A stretch of DNA of 64,000 nucleotides from Parabacteroides sp. PFB2-10 (GTDB lineage Bacteria; Bacteroidota; Bacteroidia; Bacteroidales; Tannerellaceae): assembly GCF_029893085.1 (NCBI RefSeq), contig NZ_JARXWI010000014.1, positions 1 to 64,000 on the forward strand. The letters run 5' to 3'. Below are positions 27,001 to 34,698 of this stretch, one piece after another. How positions within the stretch are numbered: position 1 is the first letter of the stretch; the number at the start of each line of letters is the position of its first letter. The notes under the pieces were generated by a model. The model was not told where the DNA came from and ran no database searches. It worked only from the letters and a program-made list of their open reading frames with translations. A program made the position numbers and the translations under genes.

Positions 27001-27315
27001 TAATTTCAGATCCGGGTTATGGCGAAGGAGTTTGTACCAATCGTTCAGTTTTTGTCCGATCTCTTCGGGGTCACCGGTTGTCGGTTGTGTTTTGATCTGT
27101 TCGAGAATAAACAGTGCCTGATAGCGCATCAGCTCGGGAAACGTAGCCGTTTCGCCATTTGTCAGTGGGAAAAGAACCGACTTCGCGTATTCCATCAGGG
27201 AGGCGAACAACCGGGAATAGTCGCTATCCAGCACTTCGACAGGCTCTGGCGCGCAGGCTTTGTCGATATACTCTTCCCGACCGGGACTGTCTATATAATA
27301 TAATTTATTCTTCAT
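24013..27315 (-). CDS. eCIS baseplate J-like protein (Afp11/Pvc11-like)
   Basis: 1100 residues. The N-terminus has WYKLLRHNPDLKLYQVLAHL and a long helical region. The C-terminal ~200 residues have the wedge-like pattern: ATAEDYERFVLELFPFLSKV, KCFPACDT, VVTLVVMQQQPDGRLPLCPY, LQQHVNPFVTIDVINPVFEE and FGHTISVHEVRELLED, as in baseplate J/gp47 family proteins. In the assembled particle it builds the ring around the hub. The start is directly adjacent to the stop of the gp25-like gene (27316). Confidence 0.85.
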   Translation of the reverse strand: MKNKLYYIDSPGREEYIDKACAPEPVEVLDSDYSRLFASLMEYAKSVLFPLTNGETATFPELMRYQALFILEQIKTQPTTGDPEEIGQKLNDWYKLLRHNPDLKLYQVLAHLHKSHQPPVESLIILQSGYAEFRYEIEQAGITDPALATLDLFIRHYSQIVSQFNPIWKRLSEFYVWNILHKRPYPAIPDQTWVVVNKREEADDIIIPEQTPFVAGKNDDGTDFCYYSTEEVAITRLKLESVSSILFKQEEMYVDNQKLRFVNTILKKSIHTDAYQEPETLFDLHAKRDEKHFFVTSGLRVESPMFQLQEGYRTVSVNLYLTPDSVQFFRQYATDFSGSIERERNIYYRLLNKAFYLEISTEEGWKNIAAYELKYVSEDREDYLALSFVLDYDFPIPQPCVEQRHGVDSCMPALNILINRDAPIFPYSWASKLYFSRLCIQNEVKGITSLEVYNENGQQNPHSSFFPFGVQAERGSWMIAGYKEAFCKPLTEVAITCKWQQLPDIDGGFESYYADYGKRITNESFRVRTEYLRNKNWTATSSENTPLFALSSRHRNLLPESRISWNLNKNMPVLTGISADNYRYGSVNTGFIRMVLDEPDCGFGATLYQNLFVNNLIKRGNKEEITLLQQPFTPTIDNMELQYQAEESITLSSREIAGNTRIYHISPIATKNNRPIKGDSFVLVDGPQEEGFLQFAFSHATGYDTIRLFAELIPSKEEFDKQSLSSISWFFHDGRQWVQLSDEAVVRDSTGNFLNSGIIELRLPSKIQSAYLDKEGLFWLYAAFPKNHLNYPTIYGIFLHVIPLRAVLSDLPESPSGTESIPAGTIQNTQRTIPGISSIMQLRSSLGGTEKESLNGMLFRSSNQALFRKKPATAEDYERFVLELFPFLSKVKCFPACDTKNNDRKGVVTLVVMQQQPDGRLPLCPYNQLFDIEDKLQQHVNPFVTIDVINPVFEEVIVRSNITLRPGTYQSPFLKKLRSMLNAYIAPWLENGTLPVFGHTISVHEVRELLEDQPEIETVHQLSLIVVMNSIITNGLEGSENRKILEFTEEQAHVPIRASHPWYIQVPSKEHLLFTCSPEEYTKEFGTGELEIDNTFIIKT

Positions 27316-27711
27316 TTACACCTTTAATGAATAGATAAAGCTGTCTGCTGTATTGGTTTCCAGTACCCAGTAATCGATTTGTATCTGCCAGACCCCGTCG
27401 AGGATCTCCGCTTCCCGGATGCTTACCCGCTCCAGTTCGATCCGGGGTTCATACAGGAGGATTGCCTCTTCGATATTTTTTTCAATATGCACCCGGGTCG
27501 TGAGCGAAGCAGGCTCGAACAGCATCTCTTTGAAGGAAAAGCCATAGTCAGGGCGATGTACTCTTTCCAAAGGAAGAGTAGAGAAGAGAATATAAAGGCT
27601 TTGCTTTATATTTTCGTCGCCTGTTACCATGCGTGTCGGGTTCTCCCCTTTTACAAATTCGGGGGGGAAGCCCCAGCTTTTCTCCGTGAATGTATTCCTA
27701 TTATTCTCCAT
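27316..27711 (-). CDS. gp25-like baseplate protein (Afp9/Pvc9-like)
   Basis: 131 residues. It has the GPW/gp25 pattern: NIKQSLYILFSTLPLERVHR, PDYGFSFKEMLFEP and EAILLYEPRIELERVSIREA (the conserved EPR motif), ending in strands IDYWVLETNTADSF. gp25 homologues start sheath polymerisation by handing over a sheath strand. It lies 18 nt after the PAAR gene and 0 nt before the J-like gene. Confidence 0.9.
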   Translation of the reverse strand: MENNRNTFTEKSWGFPPEFVKGENPTRMVTGDENIKQSLYILFSTLPLERVHRPDYGFSFKEMLFEPASLTTRVHIEKNIEEAILLYEPRIELERVSIREAEILDGVWQIQIDYWVLETNTADSFIYSLKV

Positions 27712-27729
27712 GTGTGCTGTTTATTCGTT

Positions 27730-28029
27730 TTAACCTCCGATCATCACCGTAGGGCAACCGAGAACGACGCTGCCGCCATGTGCCGTCATATCGCCTAAAC
27801 GGGCAGCGGGCTTGCCTCCGATCATCACGGTAGCCGACCCTTTTACGATGGTGTCGGGAGGGCCTGTGCATATACAGGAATCACCCACTACGGCAGCGGG
27901 CAAGCTCCCTATCAATACATTGGCCACGCCGGGGCCTACCACCGGTCCGCCCACATGGGGGATGGGAGGTACACCCGGTGTTTGCATCGGGCATACATGC
28001 ATATCTGTTATTCTGGCTGCTGGAGGCAC
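27730..28029 (-). CDS. PAAR tip protein (Afp10/Pvc10-like)
   Basis: 99 residues from a GTG start: MPPAARITDMHVCPMQTPGV, then ANVLIGSLPAAVVGDSCIC and SATVMIGGKPAARLGDMTAH, and a final CPTVMIGG. His, Cys and repeated IGG/PAA turns are typical of the zinc-stabilised cone that caps the spike. It follows the spike gene after a 95-nt gap holding an inverted repeat. Confidence 0.92.
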   Translation of the reverse strand: MPPAARITDMHVCPMQTPGVPPIPHVGGPVVGPGVANVLIGSLPAAVVGDSCICTGPPDTIVKGSATVMIGGKPAARLGDMTAHGGSVVLGCPTVMIGG

Positions 28030-28035
28030 TTCTTT

Positions 28036-28130
28036 AATTGTTAGTTGATAATTGATAATGGATAATTATTTACAGTCCACTATCAATCATCTATTGTTTA
28101 TTATCAATTATCAATTATCCATTATCAATT
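28036..28130. repeat. Inverted heptamer repeats between spike and PAAR genes
   Basis: Left side TTGATAATTGATAATGGATA, right side TTATCAATTATCAATTATCC followed by ATTATCAATTGA, separated by ~35 nt. On either strand they can pair into a long AT-rich stem. The right arm reaches the last codons of the spike gene. Similar ATTATCAA or ATTCATAA heptamers occur at 266-296 and 4446-4477. Confidence 0.7.
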
Positions 28131-29894
28131 GATCATTACCATCCCCCCCTTCACTGTTGTCTTGAGGGAACCGGAAAGCTCTGCCATATTTCCTTTCAGT
28201 GTCAGGTTTACTTTGGCATTGGCTTTTACATTTGTTCCATCCATCGCGATATCCGAAGAGGATGATTTTATATCTATTTTGGAAACAGCATCCACCTGAA
28301 TATTTCCTTTGGCTTTGAGGATGATGTCTTTTTCCGATTGCATTGTGATGCCGTTGCTGTCCATCAACAGGCTGTTTTTGTTCTGATCCGCGATCTGAAT
28401 AAACTTATCCTTATCGTTGATCTCTATCTTATTACCAGCCGGCGTATGAACGGTAATGATCTTGTCTTTATCGTTCATTTCAATGGTCAGCTTCTCGCGG
28501 GTAACGATTGTTTTTATGTCGTTCTTCTCTGTTAACTCCACCGGCGGCATGTTTTTGCTGCTGTACAAACTGCCTAACACCACCGGATAGCAGGGATCAT
28601 TATTCAAAAAGCCGATCAACACCTCGTCTTCGACCTCCGGAACAAACAGAATTCCCTGCTCTTTGCCGGCATAGGGAGAGGCAAACCGCGCCCATATCTC
28701 GTTCTTCTCCCCGTTGAGGAGCGGAATCTCGATCAACAAACGAAACTCTTGTGTCGGATCTTTGATCAGTTGTTTCACCTTCCCGATGTGCAACCCCTGA
28801 ATGCCCGGCAGGAAGCCGGAAGCCATCGGGGCGGTTACGTCGGGTTGTTCGGTGATCAGATAGCGGGGAAGCCCGATGCCAACACGCGTTGTCCAGTGGT
28901 GTTCATCGAGGGTGTGCTCCACCGAACCGATAAAGACATCTCCGTCAAAGCGTTTGCCTAAGCCATCTATAGCGATTAGCTTGCCCGGTTTCACCTCCGC
29001 GTTCCCGCTGATCGTGAAGTGTCCTTTATAGCGCGACAGGCTTGCTTTCAGCGCCAGGGCGTCCGCCCAGGTCTTAAGTGATTCCTTTTCTACGCTTGCA
29101 TTGGTTTGATAAGTAAGCTTGTTTTTATTGAAGGCGGAAAGCGCTTTGGGCGACAGGTCTCCCTGTTTGTTCGATTCCGCCGGTTTTGCCTTCTCCTGAA
29201 TGATCTTTTGTTCGGTATGGTTCCAGGCAACGGTGTTCACCTCCGCGTATTGATCAGAGAGGGAGAGCGTCGCGTTGAAATCGAAAAAGTCCGTGTCGTG
29301 TGACACTTCCAATACCGGTTTGTCGGTAATTTTGGGCTCTTCCACCACCACCTCTTTGCCGGAGGTGATCACGATCAACCCATTCGCATCTGCCCGTGAG
29401 AGCACAAAGTCCCAATCCGTGCAATAATACTGCGTGAGGGCTATATGTTTTATCTGTGTATTGGCAGTTTTTAGGGAGATGTCGCTGTAGTTGGCGAATA
29501 TGCGTTTGATGATATCACTGTCTTTACTGTTCTCAAAGATCGCGTTTTTGCGACCGAGGGTAGCCAGGTAAGCATAATGGCGGCATTCGACCGTCAGTAT
29601 ATGCCCCTGCTCTTTGCTGACCTGTATCTCTGTGGACAAGACAAACCCTTCAAAAAGAATCTCCTCTTTCTCTTCGCGTTGTATGCCGATCCGGATGTCG
29701 GCTCCCTGTTTGAATGTATCCGCATCACTCATCACGAACGGATTAACTTCCGATTCTCCGGAATACAACCGGAGGGTTGCTTTTCCGATATGGTTTACCT
29801 CCGTGCGTATGGAGGCGCGGGAAAGTTGGAATGAATCAGGGATTTTCGTTCCGTTACTATAGATTACGCAAGTGGATATGGTGTCGTTTGTCAT
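28125..29894 (-). CDS. VgrG-like spike protein (Afp8/Pvc8-like)
   Basis: 589 residues. The first ~350 residues correspond to the hub fold (gp27-like: IYSNGTKIPDSFQLSRASIR, VECRHYAYLATLGRKNAIFE, LTQYYCTDWDFVLSRADANG). Then comes an OB-like region with FASPYAGKEQGILFVPEVED and a beta-helix spike made of short repeats (MNDKDKIITVHTPAGNKIEI, NDKDKFIQIADQNKNSLLMD, MQSEKDIILKAKGNIQVDAV). It forms the trimeric spike onto which PAAR is fitted. It starts 8 nt after the hub adaptor gene. Confidence 0.93.
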   Translation of the reverse strand: MTNDTISTCVIYSNGTKIPDSFQLSRASIRTEVNHIGKATLRLYSGESEVNPFVMSDADTFKQGADIRIGIQREEKEEILFEGFVLSTEIQVSKEQGHILTVECRHYAYLATLGRKNAIFENSKDSDIIKRIFANYSDISLKTANTQIKHIALTQYYCTDWDFVLSRADANGLIVITSGKEVVVEEPKITDKPVLEVSHDTDFFDFNATLSLSDQYAEVNTVAWNHTEQKIIQEKAKPAESNKQGDLSPKALSAFNKNKLTYQTNASVEKESLKTWADALALKASLSRYKGHFTISGNAEVKPGKLIAIDGLGKRFDGDVFIGSVEHTLDEHHWTTRVGIGLPRYLITEQPDVTAPMASGFLPGIQGLHIGKVKQLIKDPTQEFRLLIEIPLLNGEKNEIWARFASPYAGKEQGILFVPEVEDEVLIGFLNNDPCYPVVLGSLYSSKNMPPVELTEKNDIKTIVTREKLTIEMNDKDKIITVHTPAGNKIEINDKDKFIQIADQNKNSLLMDSNGITMQSEKDIILKAKGNIQVDAVSKIDIKSSSSDIAMDGTNVKANAKVNLTLKGNMAELSGSLKTTVKGGMVMIN

Positions 29895-29902
29895 TTGTTT
29901 TA

Positions 29903-30541
29903 TTATTGGGGTATAGACACATTTTGACTGGAATCCAATGGCCCTCGTATGCTGGTCATGTTGTTTTCGCGAGCCACCTTGGTGTCGTTGGTGGTCTCTC
30001 CTGTTTCGCGATAACAGATGTAGATCAGTTTATCACCTTCCTGCGTCTTTACCTGTTTTTTCTTTGGTGGCGGGTTTCTCTTTTTTGCAGTAGCCTTAGC
30101 CAGCATCCCTGTCTGTATAAACTCGAGCGTCACCTTGGCTCGCAAGGGTTCTCCGTCGGGTTTAAAAAGGGTATAATGCACGTCCATCTTCGTCAGTCTT
30201 CCTTTGAAATGCAGATCTCCCCATTTCAGGAGAACAAAGTAGGTCTGGGTCGTATCGCTTACGGTGAACGGTTCATAGAGATATTCTTCCAGCTCTTTCA
30301 CTTTCGCGCTGACAACAACCGGACTTTCCGATGGAACCACACCGGTTCCGTCGATCATGAAAGAGATCGACAGCGTATTGCGTTCGTGGTGCTGGTAGAC
30401 AGGAGGCATATTGTCTTTCTGCTCGTAGTGGATGGATTTCTTTTCTTTGAAATCCTCCGGGTTGATCTGAAGCTCGATCGTACGCTCTTTATTGTCGAAT
30501 TTCTCGTTTTTGTATACCTCTATGGTCAGTTTTGCTATCAT
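29903..30541 (-). CDS. Hub adaptor, LysM-type (Afp7/Pvc7-like)
   Basis: 212 residues. The N-terminal ~150 residues (IELQINPEDFKEKKSIHYEQ, LSISFMIDGTGVV, YFVLLKWGDLHFKGRLTKMD, LRAKVTLEFIQTG) match the CIS tube/LysM family that links the tube to the spike. A Lys/Pro-rich linker (KKRNPPPKKKQVKTQ) leads to a short end starting EGDKLIYICYRETG, a LysM-like fragment. The start codon overlaps the stop of the DUF5908-like gene. Confidence 0.85.
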   Translation of the reverse strand: MIAKLTIEVYKNEKFDNKERTIELQINPEDFKEKKSIHYEQKDNMPPVYQHHERNTLSISFMIDGTGVVPSESPVVVSAKVKELEEYLYEPFTVSDTTQTYFVLLKWGDLHFKGRLTKMDVHYTLFKPDGEPLRAKVTLEFIQTGMLAKATAKKRNPPPKKKQVKTQEGDKLIYICYRETGETTNDTKVARENNMTSIRGPLDSSQNVSIPQ

Positions 30542-30702
30542 CGTTCCCGTTTTTGATCGTTATTCTTCCGGACAAGCCGCAGGTTCTCTTCCTCAATCAT
30601 GTGCTGAATCTTCTTCATCCATTCCGGAGAAAGCGCTACCTCTTCGCTTCTTCGCTTCTCAATATGGGTCACCACTCGGATCTCTTTGATTACAATGGTC
30701 AT
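30538..30702 (-). CDS. DUF5908-like 54-residue eCIS protein
   Basis: A 54-residue gene with both ends overlapped: its ATG shares one base with the stop of the second tube gene (TAATG) and its TGA overlaps the next start (ATGA). It begins MTIVIKEIRVVTHIEKRR and continues SPEWMKKIQHMIEEENLRLV, an N-terminal strand followed by a basic amphipathic helix. This is the pattern of the short DUF5908 family found at this place in many Bacteroidetes eCIS operons. Its role is unknown; position suggests a small assembly or tube-hub factor (cf. Afp6). Confidence 0.8.
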   Translation of the reverse strand: MTIVIKEIRVVTHIEKRRSEEVALSPEWMKKIQHMIEEENLRLVRKNNDQKRER

Positions 30703-31181
30703 TATTTCGTTCGGCTTAAGAGATTATAGTTCAGTTCCAGGGTCTCAATGGCCAATGCGTTCTTCTCGGCATCCAACGTATTTAGGTCCCATTTGGCGGG
30801 ATAGGCATTGTTGCACAACCACTGGCTAAAGGGTTCGCCTTTGTTGTCCAACAGGGTAATGGTGATGTTACGCGGCGTAAATCCGATAGAGAACCCGTTC
30901 TCCAGGTTGTCTTTCACCCATTTCTCCAAGGCGTTATCCATATTCTCTAAGGCTCGTTTGAGTACCAAGCGGTTATGCTTCAGCCGAAGCGGCAGTTGGT
31001 GGGTGAAGTTGTTTTCTCCACCCTCCTTTACCGTTTCCACATCCATATCGACGGTAAGCCCCGATACCTCCTTGAAGTTGGTATCGGGAATGGCCGGGTC
31101 TCCATGGAAAGTGACCTTGAAATAGAAAGCCACTGGCGGAGTCCAAGCCGCGTCTTTACCGGATGATCCTGATGAAGCCAT
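30702..31181 (-). CDS. eCIS inner-tube protein 2
   Basis: 159 residues of the conserved phage-tail-region/tube family: PVAFYFKVTFHGDPAIPDTN, FKEVSGLTVDMDVETV, KHNRLVLKRALENMDNALEKW, ITLLDNKGEPFSQWLCNNAY, PAKWDLNTLDAEKNALAIET. The fold is Hcp/gp19-like. Compared with the tube protein just upstream it is slightly longer and likely fills the role of the special tube ring on the hub, as Afp5 does (inference). Confidence 0.88.
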   Translation of the reverse strand: MASSGSSGKDAAWTPPVAFYFKVTFHGDPAIPDTNFKEVSGLTVDMDVETVKEGGENNFTHQLPLRLKHNRLVLKRALENMDNALEKWVKDNLENGFSIGFTPRNITITLLDNKGEPFSQWLCNNAYPAKWDLNTLDAEKNALAIETLELNYNLLSRTK

Positions 31182-31184
31182 GCG

Positions 31185-31637
31185 TTACGCGTTTTCGATC
31201 GTCAAACCTTCGTGTACCACTTCCATGCCTTCGACAGCTGCTTCGTTGCCGTCGGACTTGAGGGTTACCCCGGTGATTTTCGCGGGCCACGCGTTGTTGA
31301 GCTTCCACACCATAGTCGGGTTGCCCTCTTCATCAAGCAGGCTGATGGTCACCGGCTGGCGGTTTACGGTGTTCAACTTAATCGAGTTGAACCAATCATA
31401 GAGTTTGTTATCGCTTTTGAAAACCCCTTTCTTGAAGGTTACATTACCCGACTTTTTCAGTCCCGGCATTTTAACGGTTGAGAACTGGGGACTGTTGCCA
31501 TGACGGTATTCGATGACCTGTGCCTCTGTTCCCAGTCCGGAAACCTCTTTGAAGGCTATTTCGCCAATATCGCCAATCTCTACTTTGAAATAGAAGGCCG
31601 GCATGGGCCATTGATTGCTATTATCTTTTTCTGCCAT
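31185..31637 (-). CDS. eCIS inner-tube protein 1
   Basis: 150 residues: MPAFYFKVEIGDIGEIAFKE, VSGLGTEAQVIEYRHG, FKKGVFKSDNKLYDWFNSIK, ISLLDEEGNPTMVWKLNNAW, PAKITGVTLKSDGNEAAVEG. This is the main tube subunit family (Afp1-like). It follows the sheath gene by 39 nt and precedes tube 2 by 3 nt. Confidence 0.9.
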   Translation of the reverse strand: MAEKDNSNQWPMPAFYFKVEIGDIGEIAFKEVSGLGTEAQVIEYRHGNSPQFSTVKMPGLKKSGNVTFKKGVFKSDNKLYDWFNSIKLNTVNRQPVTISLLDEEGNPTMVWKLNNAWPAKITGVTLKSDGNEAAVEGMEVVHEGLTIENA

Positions 31638-31676
31638 AGTTGTTATTTTTTAATGTATATAATTCTGTTTTCTTTC

Positions 31677-33224
31677 TCAGCTCTTTTGCATTTGTTGCTG
31701 GAAGGTGATCTCGATGAATTCGGCCGGACGGGAGATGGCTACCAGAACCGTTACCCGCAGGATCCCTTCCAGGATATCTTCCGACGTCATGGTTTCGCCC
31801 AGACCAACATGTACGCTATAAGCATCTTCCGGCGTGGCACCTGCCAGCCCTCCGCGTTTCCATACGCTGTTTAGGAAGTTGCCGATCATGCTCTTGATGT
31901 TCACCCAGGTGTTGGCGGTGTTGGGATCGAATACGTAAGCGCGTGCCGCGTTCTTAACCGATTCCTCCAGGTAGATCATCGTACGGCGTACGTTGATATA
32001 GCGCCAATCCAATGAGTTGCCATCCAGGGTGCGGGCGCCCCATACTTTGAGCCCTTCGCCGGTAAAGGTGCGAATGGCATTGACAGCTTTCCCCGACAAT
32101 GGCACATTCAGGTCTTCCTGCTCGGCATTCGAGATGTTGACAGCCGGAGCTACCACTCCGTTGATTGAAATATTCGCCGGGGCTTTCCATACACCGCGTG
32201 TATTGTCGGTCATCGTATAGAGACCGGCCATGGCGGCGGAAGGAGGAAGGAAATTGAGCTGTTTATTGATGATGGCGAAAATGTTTTTGTAGATGGCTGA
32301 ATTCTGCAACAGGATCAGGTGGAGGTAATATTTTTCTTCCTCTGTGATCTTTTTATTGTCGGCAGGCTTGGCAGCCGGAGTCGCCTTTTCTTTTTCTTCG
32401 CCCTCTTTAGCAGGTGCTTTTACCGGGGCAGCGGCTTTCGCTGAACCCATGCGGTCTACCAACGCCGATACCTCTTCGTCGTCCCAGTCCTGGATCTCAA
32501 TCTTCAACACCTCTTTCAGCATGTCATCGTATTCGAGGTTGCGCACGCTGATGTAGCTATCGCCAATAATCGATGTCTTCAGCCAGGGATAGTAAGCTGC
32601 GCCGAATCCCAACTGGTTGTTACCGATGCCTTCGCGGAATGTTTTCACCGGCTCTTTTTCGTTTTTCAGGTCGAGGATCGCCACCCGGTTTCTCATTTCA
32701 TAACCGCAATGCATTAACATGGTTTGTTGTACCAGGGTGCATTTGTCGATCGGCAGGTTGACCGCTTCGGGAATCACCAGCATAGTGGGTTCCTGTTCGC
32801 GTTTCAACGCTTCGATACCGGCCAGGAAAGCGTCGGCGCTTACGTTGTCTTTGTAGCTGCCTACAGAGACGATGTAGCACGGGCCTCCTCCGTTCGCAAA
32901 GAAGAGAAGCAGGTTGTAGTAGAAGGTGTATTGTTTCGCGGGCGCTACCAGCATATAGTCCGTGTTGCTGATCACCACATCCGACGGTGTGTCGGCTGCT
33001 TTCTTAGCCACTTTGAATACAGGTGTCGGAGCGCCTCCGAAGTATGAGTGGAATTCCGCCATCGAGCTGATGCGGAAAGGTTTGTTCAACAGAGATTCAT
33101 TGCCCTGCATTGATTTTTCGGTGTAGCCGACAAAAGCCGGTACAGCCGTCGGAACGTCTACCACCGAATTTGGAAAAGCGTTTTTCTCAACGATATAAAC
33201 GCCTGGGGTCTTCATGATTGCCAT
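31677..33224 (-). CDS. eCIS contractile sheath protein (single)
   Basis: 515 residues. Starts with KTPGVYIVEKNAFPNSVVDV and PTAVPAFVGYTEKS, the classic sheath opening. The C-terminal part (WRYINVRRTMIYLEESVKNA, FLNSVWKRGGLAGATPEDAY, VLVAISRPAEFIEITFQQQM) gives the handshake strands that weave sheath subunits. Around residues 255-295 an Ala/Lys/Glu-rich loop (AKAAAPVKAPAKEGEEKEKA) is probably surface-exposed. Afp and PVC carry three sheath genes; here there is one. Confidence 0.93.
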   Translation of the reverse strand: MAIMKTPGVYIVEKNAFPNSVVDVPTAVPAFVGYTEKSMQGNESLLNKPFRISSMAEFHSYFGGAPTPVFKVAKKAADTPSDVVISNTDYMLVAPAKQYTFYYNLLLFFANGGGPCYIVSVGSYKDNVSADAFLAGIEALKREQEPTMLVIPEAVNLPIDKCTLVQQTMLMHCGYEMRNRVAILDLKNEKEPVKTFREGIGNNQLGFGAAYYPWLKTSIIGDSYISVRNLEYDDMLKEVLKIEIQDWDDEEVSALVDRMGSAKAAAPVKAPAKEGEEKEKATPAAKPADNKKITEEEKYYLHLILLQNSAIYKNIFAIINKQLNFLPPSAAMAGLYTMTDNTRGVWKAPANISINGVVAPAVNISNAEQEDLNVPLSGKAVNAIRTFTGEGLKVWGARTLDGNSLDWRYINVRRTMIYLEESVKNAARAYVFDPNTANTWVNIKSMIGNFLNSVWKRGGLAGATPEDAYSVHVGLGETMTSEDILEGILRVTVLVAISRPAEFIEITFQQQMQKS

Positions 33225-33239
33225 AGGTTGTTCTTTTAG

Positions 33240-33905
33240 TTAGTAATAAATGTATTTAATGATTTCATCGCTTTTATTCGTGTCTTCCGGCTGCGGGAAG
33301 GGGATCCATTGGCTCAAAAGCCGGTCGCCATGTTCTTTCTCCTCATAGAGGCGGAGCTGAAACGGGTAGGCCGTGGATAGCGAAACCGGCTGTTTGGTGC
33401 GAAACGTCGTCGCTGTCCGCTCATACACCACCTCTTCCTTTTTGTCGAATGCCAGTTTGCCGGATAGTTCCATCAGTTTGATCTTTCGCTTGCCGCCGGT
33501 AGCTACACGCGGAAGCAGGGCGTATTTCCAGAACATCTCTTTTGTCTCGAAAGCATGGGTTATCTCAATCGCCTTTTTTTGAACGGCGGGCAGGGTGATC
33601 TCCAGTTGTTTGACGATGCGTCCTGTTGCTACCGGCTCTTCCAGGCGGGTGTATAATAGGAAAGAGGGGTCGGTCGATTCCAGTACCAGGGTGAAGCGCT
33701 CTTCCGCGTCGCGGAACGATCCGTCGGAGGAGGGTGCCTGCAGGAATACCCATTCGTTGGGTTTCATCTTTTTACAGACCATCTGACGGCGCAGAAACAG
33801 CTGTTTGCTCTCCGGGGTAGGGTAGAGGTCGAGCGATCGGCAGACCCCATCCGGGAAATAGGTATGTGTGATGGTTACCTTTGCTATGATCTGATATTTT
33901 TCCAT
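33240..33905 (-). CDS. Unknown eCIS-operon protein between cap and sheath genes
   Basis: 221 residues, no recognised domain. The predicted content is mainly beta: YQIIAKVTITHTYFPDGVCR, RFTLVLESTDPSFLLYTRLE, GRIVKQLEITLPAVQKKAIE, GKRKIKLMELSGKLAFDKKE, YPFQLRLYEEKEHGDRLLSQ. There is no signal peptide or membrane segment. It starts 3 nt after the DUF4255 gene and ends 15 nt before the sheath gene, so it is tightly co-transcribed with structural parts. It may be a cap, collar or assembly factor. Confidence 0.6.
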   Translation of the reverse strand: MEKYQIIAKVTITHTYFPDGVCRSLDLYPTPESKQLFLRRQMVCKKMKPNEWVFLQAPSSDGSFRDAEERFTLVLESTDPSFLLYTRLEEPVATGRIVKQLEITLPAVQKKAIEITHAFETKEMFWKYALLPRVATGGKRKIKLMELSGKLAFDKKEEVVYERTATTFRTKQPVSLSTAYPFQLRLYEEKEHGDRLLSQWIPFPQPEDTNKSDEIIKYIYY

Positions 33906-33908
33906 CGT

Positions 33909-34463
33909 CTATTTCTTATTTGGAGTCGTTTGCGTATCCGGTTGAAGAATACGGGCTGCTACCCGGTCGATCTGGTCGCTGTCGAAGGATATCAGGCGTA
34001 TACGCCCGAAGAAAGCCGGGTAATGGTGTCCGCCCATGATACCCCATAGGTTGCTCAATTCCTGTATGTTCAGGGTGATAGGTTCGATGGTGAACCGGAA
34101 ATTGTCGTTGAGGCGGATCGTGCTGTTCTGTTGAAGGAAGGCGACCGATGTCGACAGTTTTTCCAGCGATTCGATATATCGTTTCTCGTCGAACACCGCT
34201 GCCATCAAGAAGGTCAGGTTGAAGAACCAGGAAGTGGCGTTTTGCACCATCTGGTTCTCGCCTGCCGATCGATAGGATACTGCCTTTCCGATACCAGTCT
34301 CGCGTTCCATATTTATTAGTGAGAATAAGATTTTATTCGGGATCTCGACCGTAGAAAACGACCGGATTGCTCCTACTTCCGCTTGGTTTTCCATAGTTTC
34401 GTAGTAGCTGTCCAAATACTCATTCAGTAGGTTGGATACATGTGAAAGGCAAGTGTATATCAT
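33909..34463 (-). CDS. DUF4255 cap/terminator protein (Afp16/Pvc16-like)
   Basis: 184 residues and the first gene of the eCIS operon. It has the DUF4255 layout: ISHV-like start (CLSHVSNLLNEYLDSYY), KILFSLINMERETGIGKAVS, FFNLTFLMAAVFDEKRYIES and ITLNIQELSNLWGIMGGHHY. In Afp this protein ends tube and sheath growth at the tip opposite the baseplate. The Afp protein is longer; here only the N-terminal core is present. Confidence 0.88.
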   Translation of the reverse strand: MIYTCLSHVSNLLNEYLDSYYETMENQAEVGAIRSFSTVEIPNKILFSLINMERETGIGKAVSYRSAGENQMVQNATSWFFNLTFLMAAVFDEKRYIESLEKLSTSVAFLQQNSTIRLNDNFRFTIEPITLNIQELSNLWGIMGGHHYPAFFGRIRLISFDSDQIDRVAARILQPDTQTTPNKK

Positions 34464-34503
34464 AGGTAATTGAGGGTGTATTTTTGTTCTTTCATACCGA
34501 TAT

Positions 34504-34512
34504 TCAAAGCTA
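34504..34512 (-). promoter_or_regulatory. Possible -7 element of the eCIS operon
   Basis: On the minus strand TAGCTTTG lies 41 nt before the DUF4255 ATG and fits the TAnnTTTG consensus. No clear -33 TTTG lies 19-21 nt upstream of it, so the call is weak. Confidence 0.3.
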
Positions 34513-34698
34513 AGGAAGATTATTTCCGTTAAGTGGTCAGTACGTCAAAACCTATTGCTGAAAAAACCATAATTACCCAAATTAGATAGACAATATCATT
34601 GACCAACACATAGATTGTTTGTCTGCGAAGTGTTTATGGAGTTGTTTATCAGATCGTTAAAACGGAAAGGATGAATCGGTCATTTCTTCTGTTTGTTA

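Noticed and set aside
29777-30556. 259-codon plus-strand frame
   Set aside because: It lies opposite the hub adaptor and spike genes and has no recognisable domain.
15739-34463. Prophage, tailocin or T6SS as the identity of the cluster
   Set aside because: There are no terminase, capsid, portal, integrase, holin or lysin genes, and no TssJ/L/M or ClpV. The AAA+ ATPase, DUF4255, DUF5908-like, LysM adaptor and DUF4157 genes point to eCIS.
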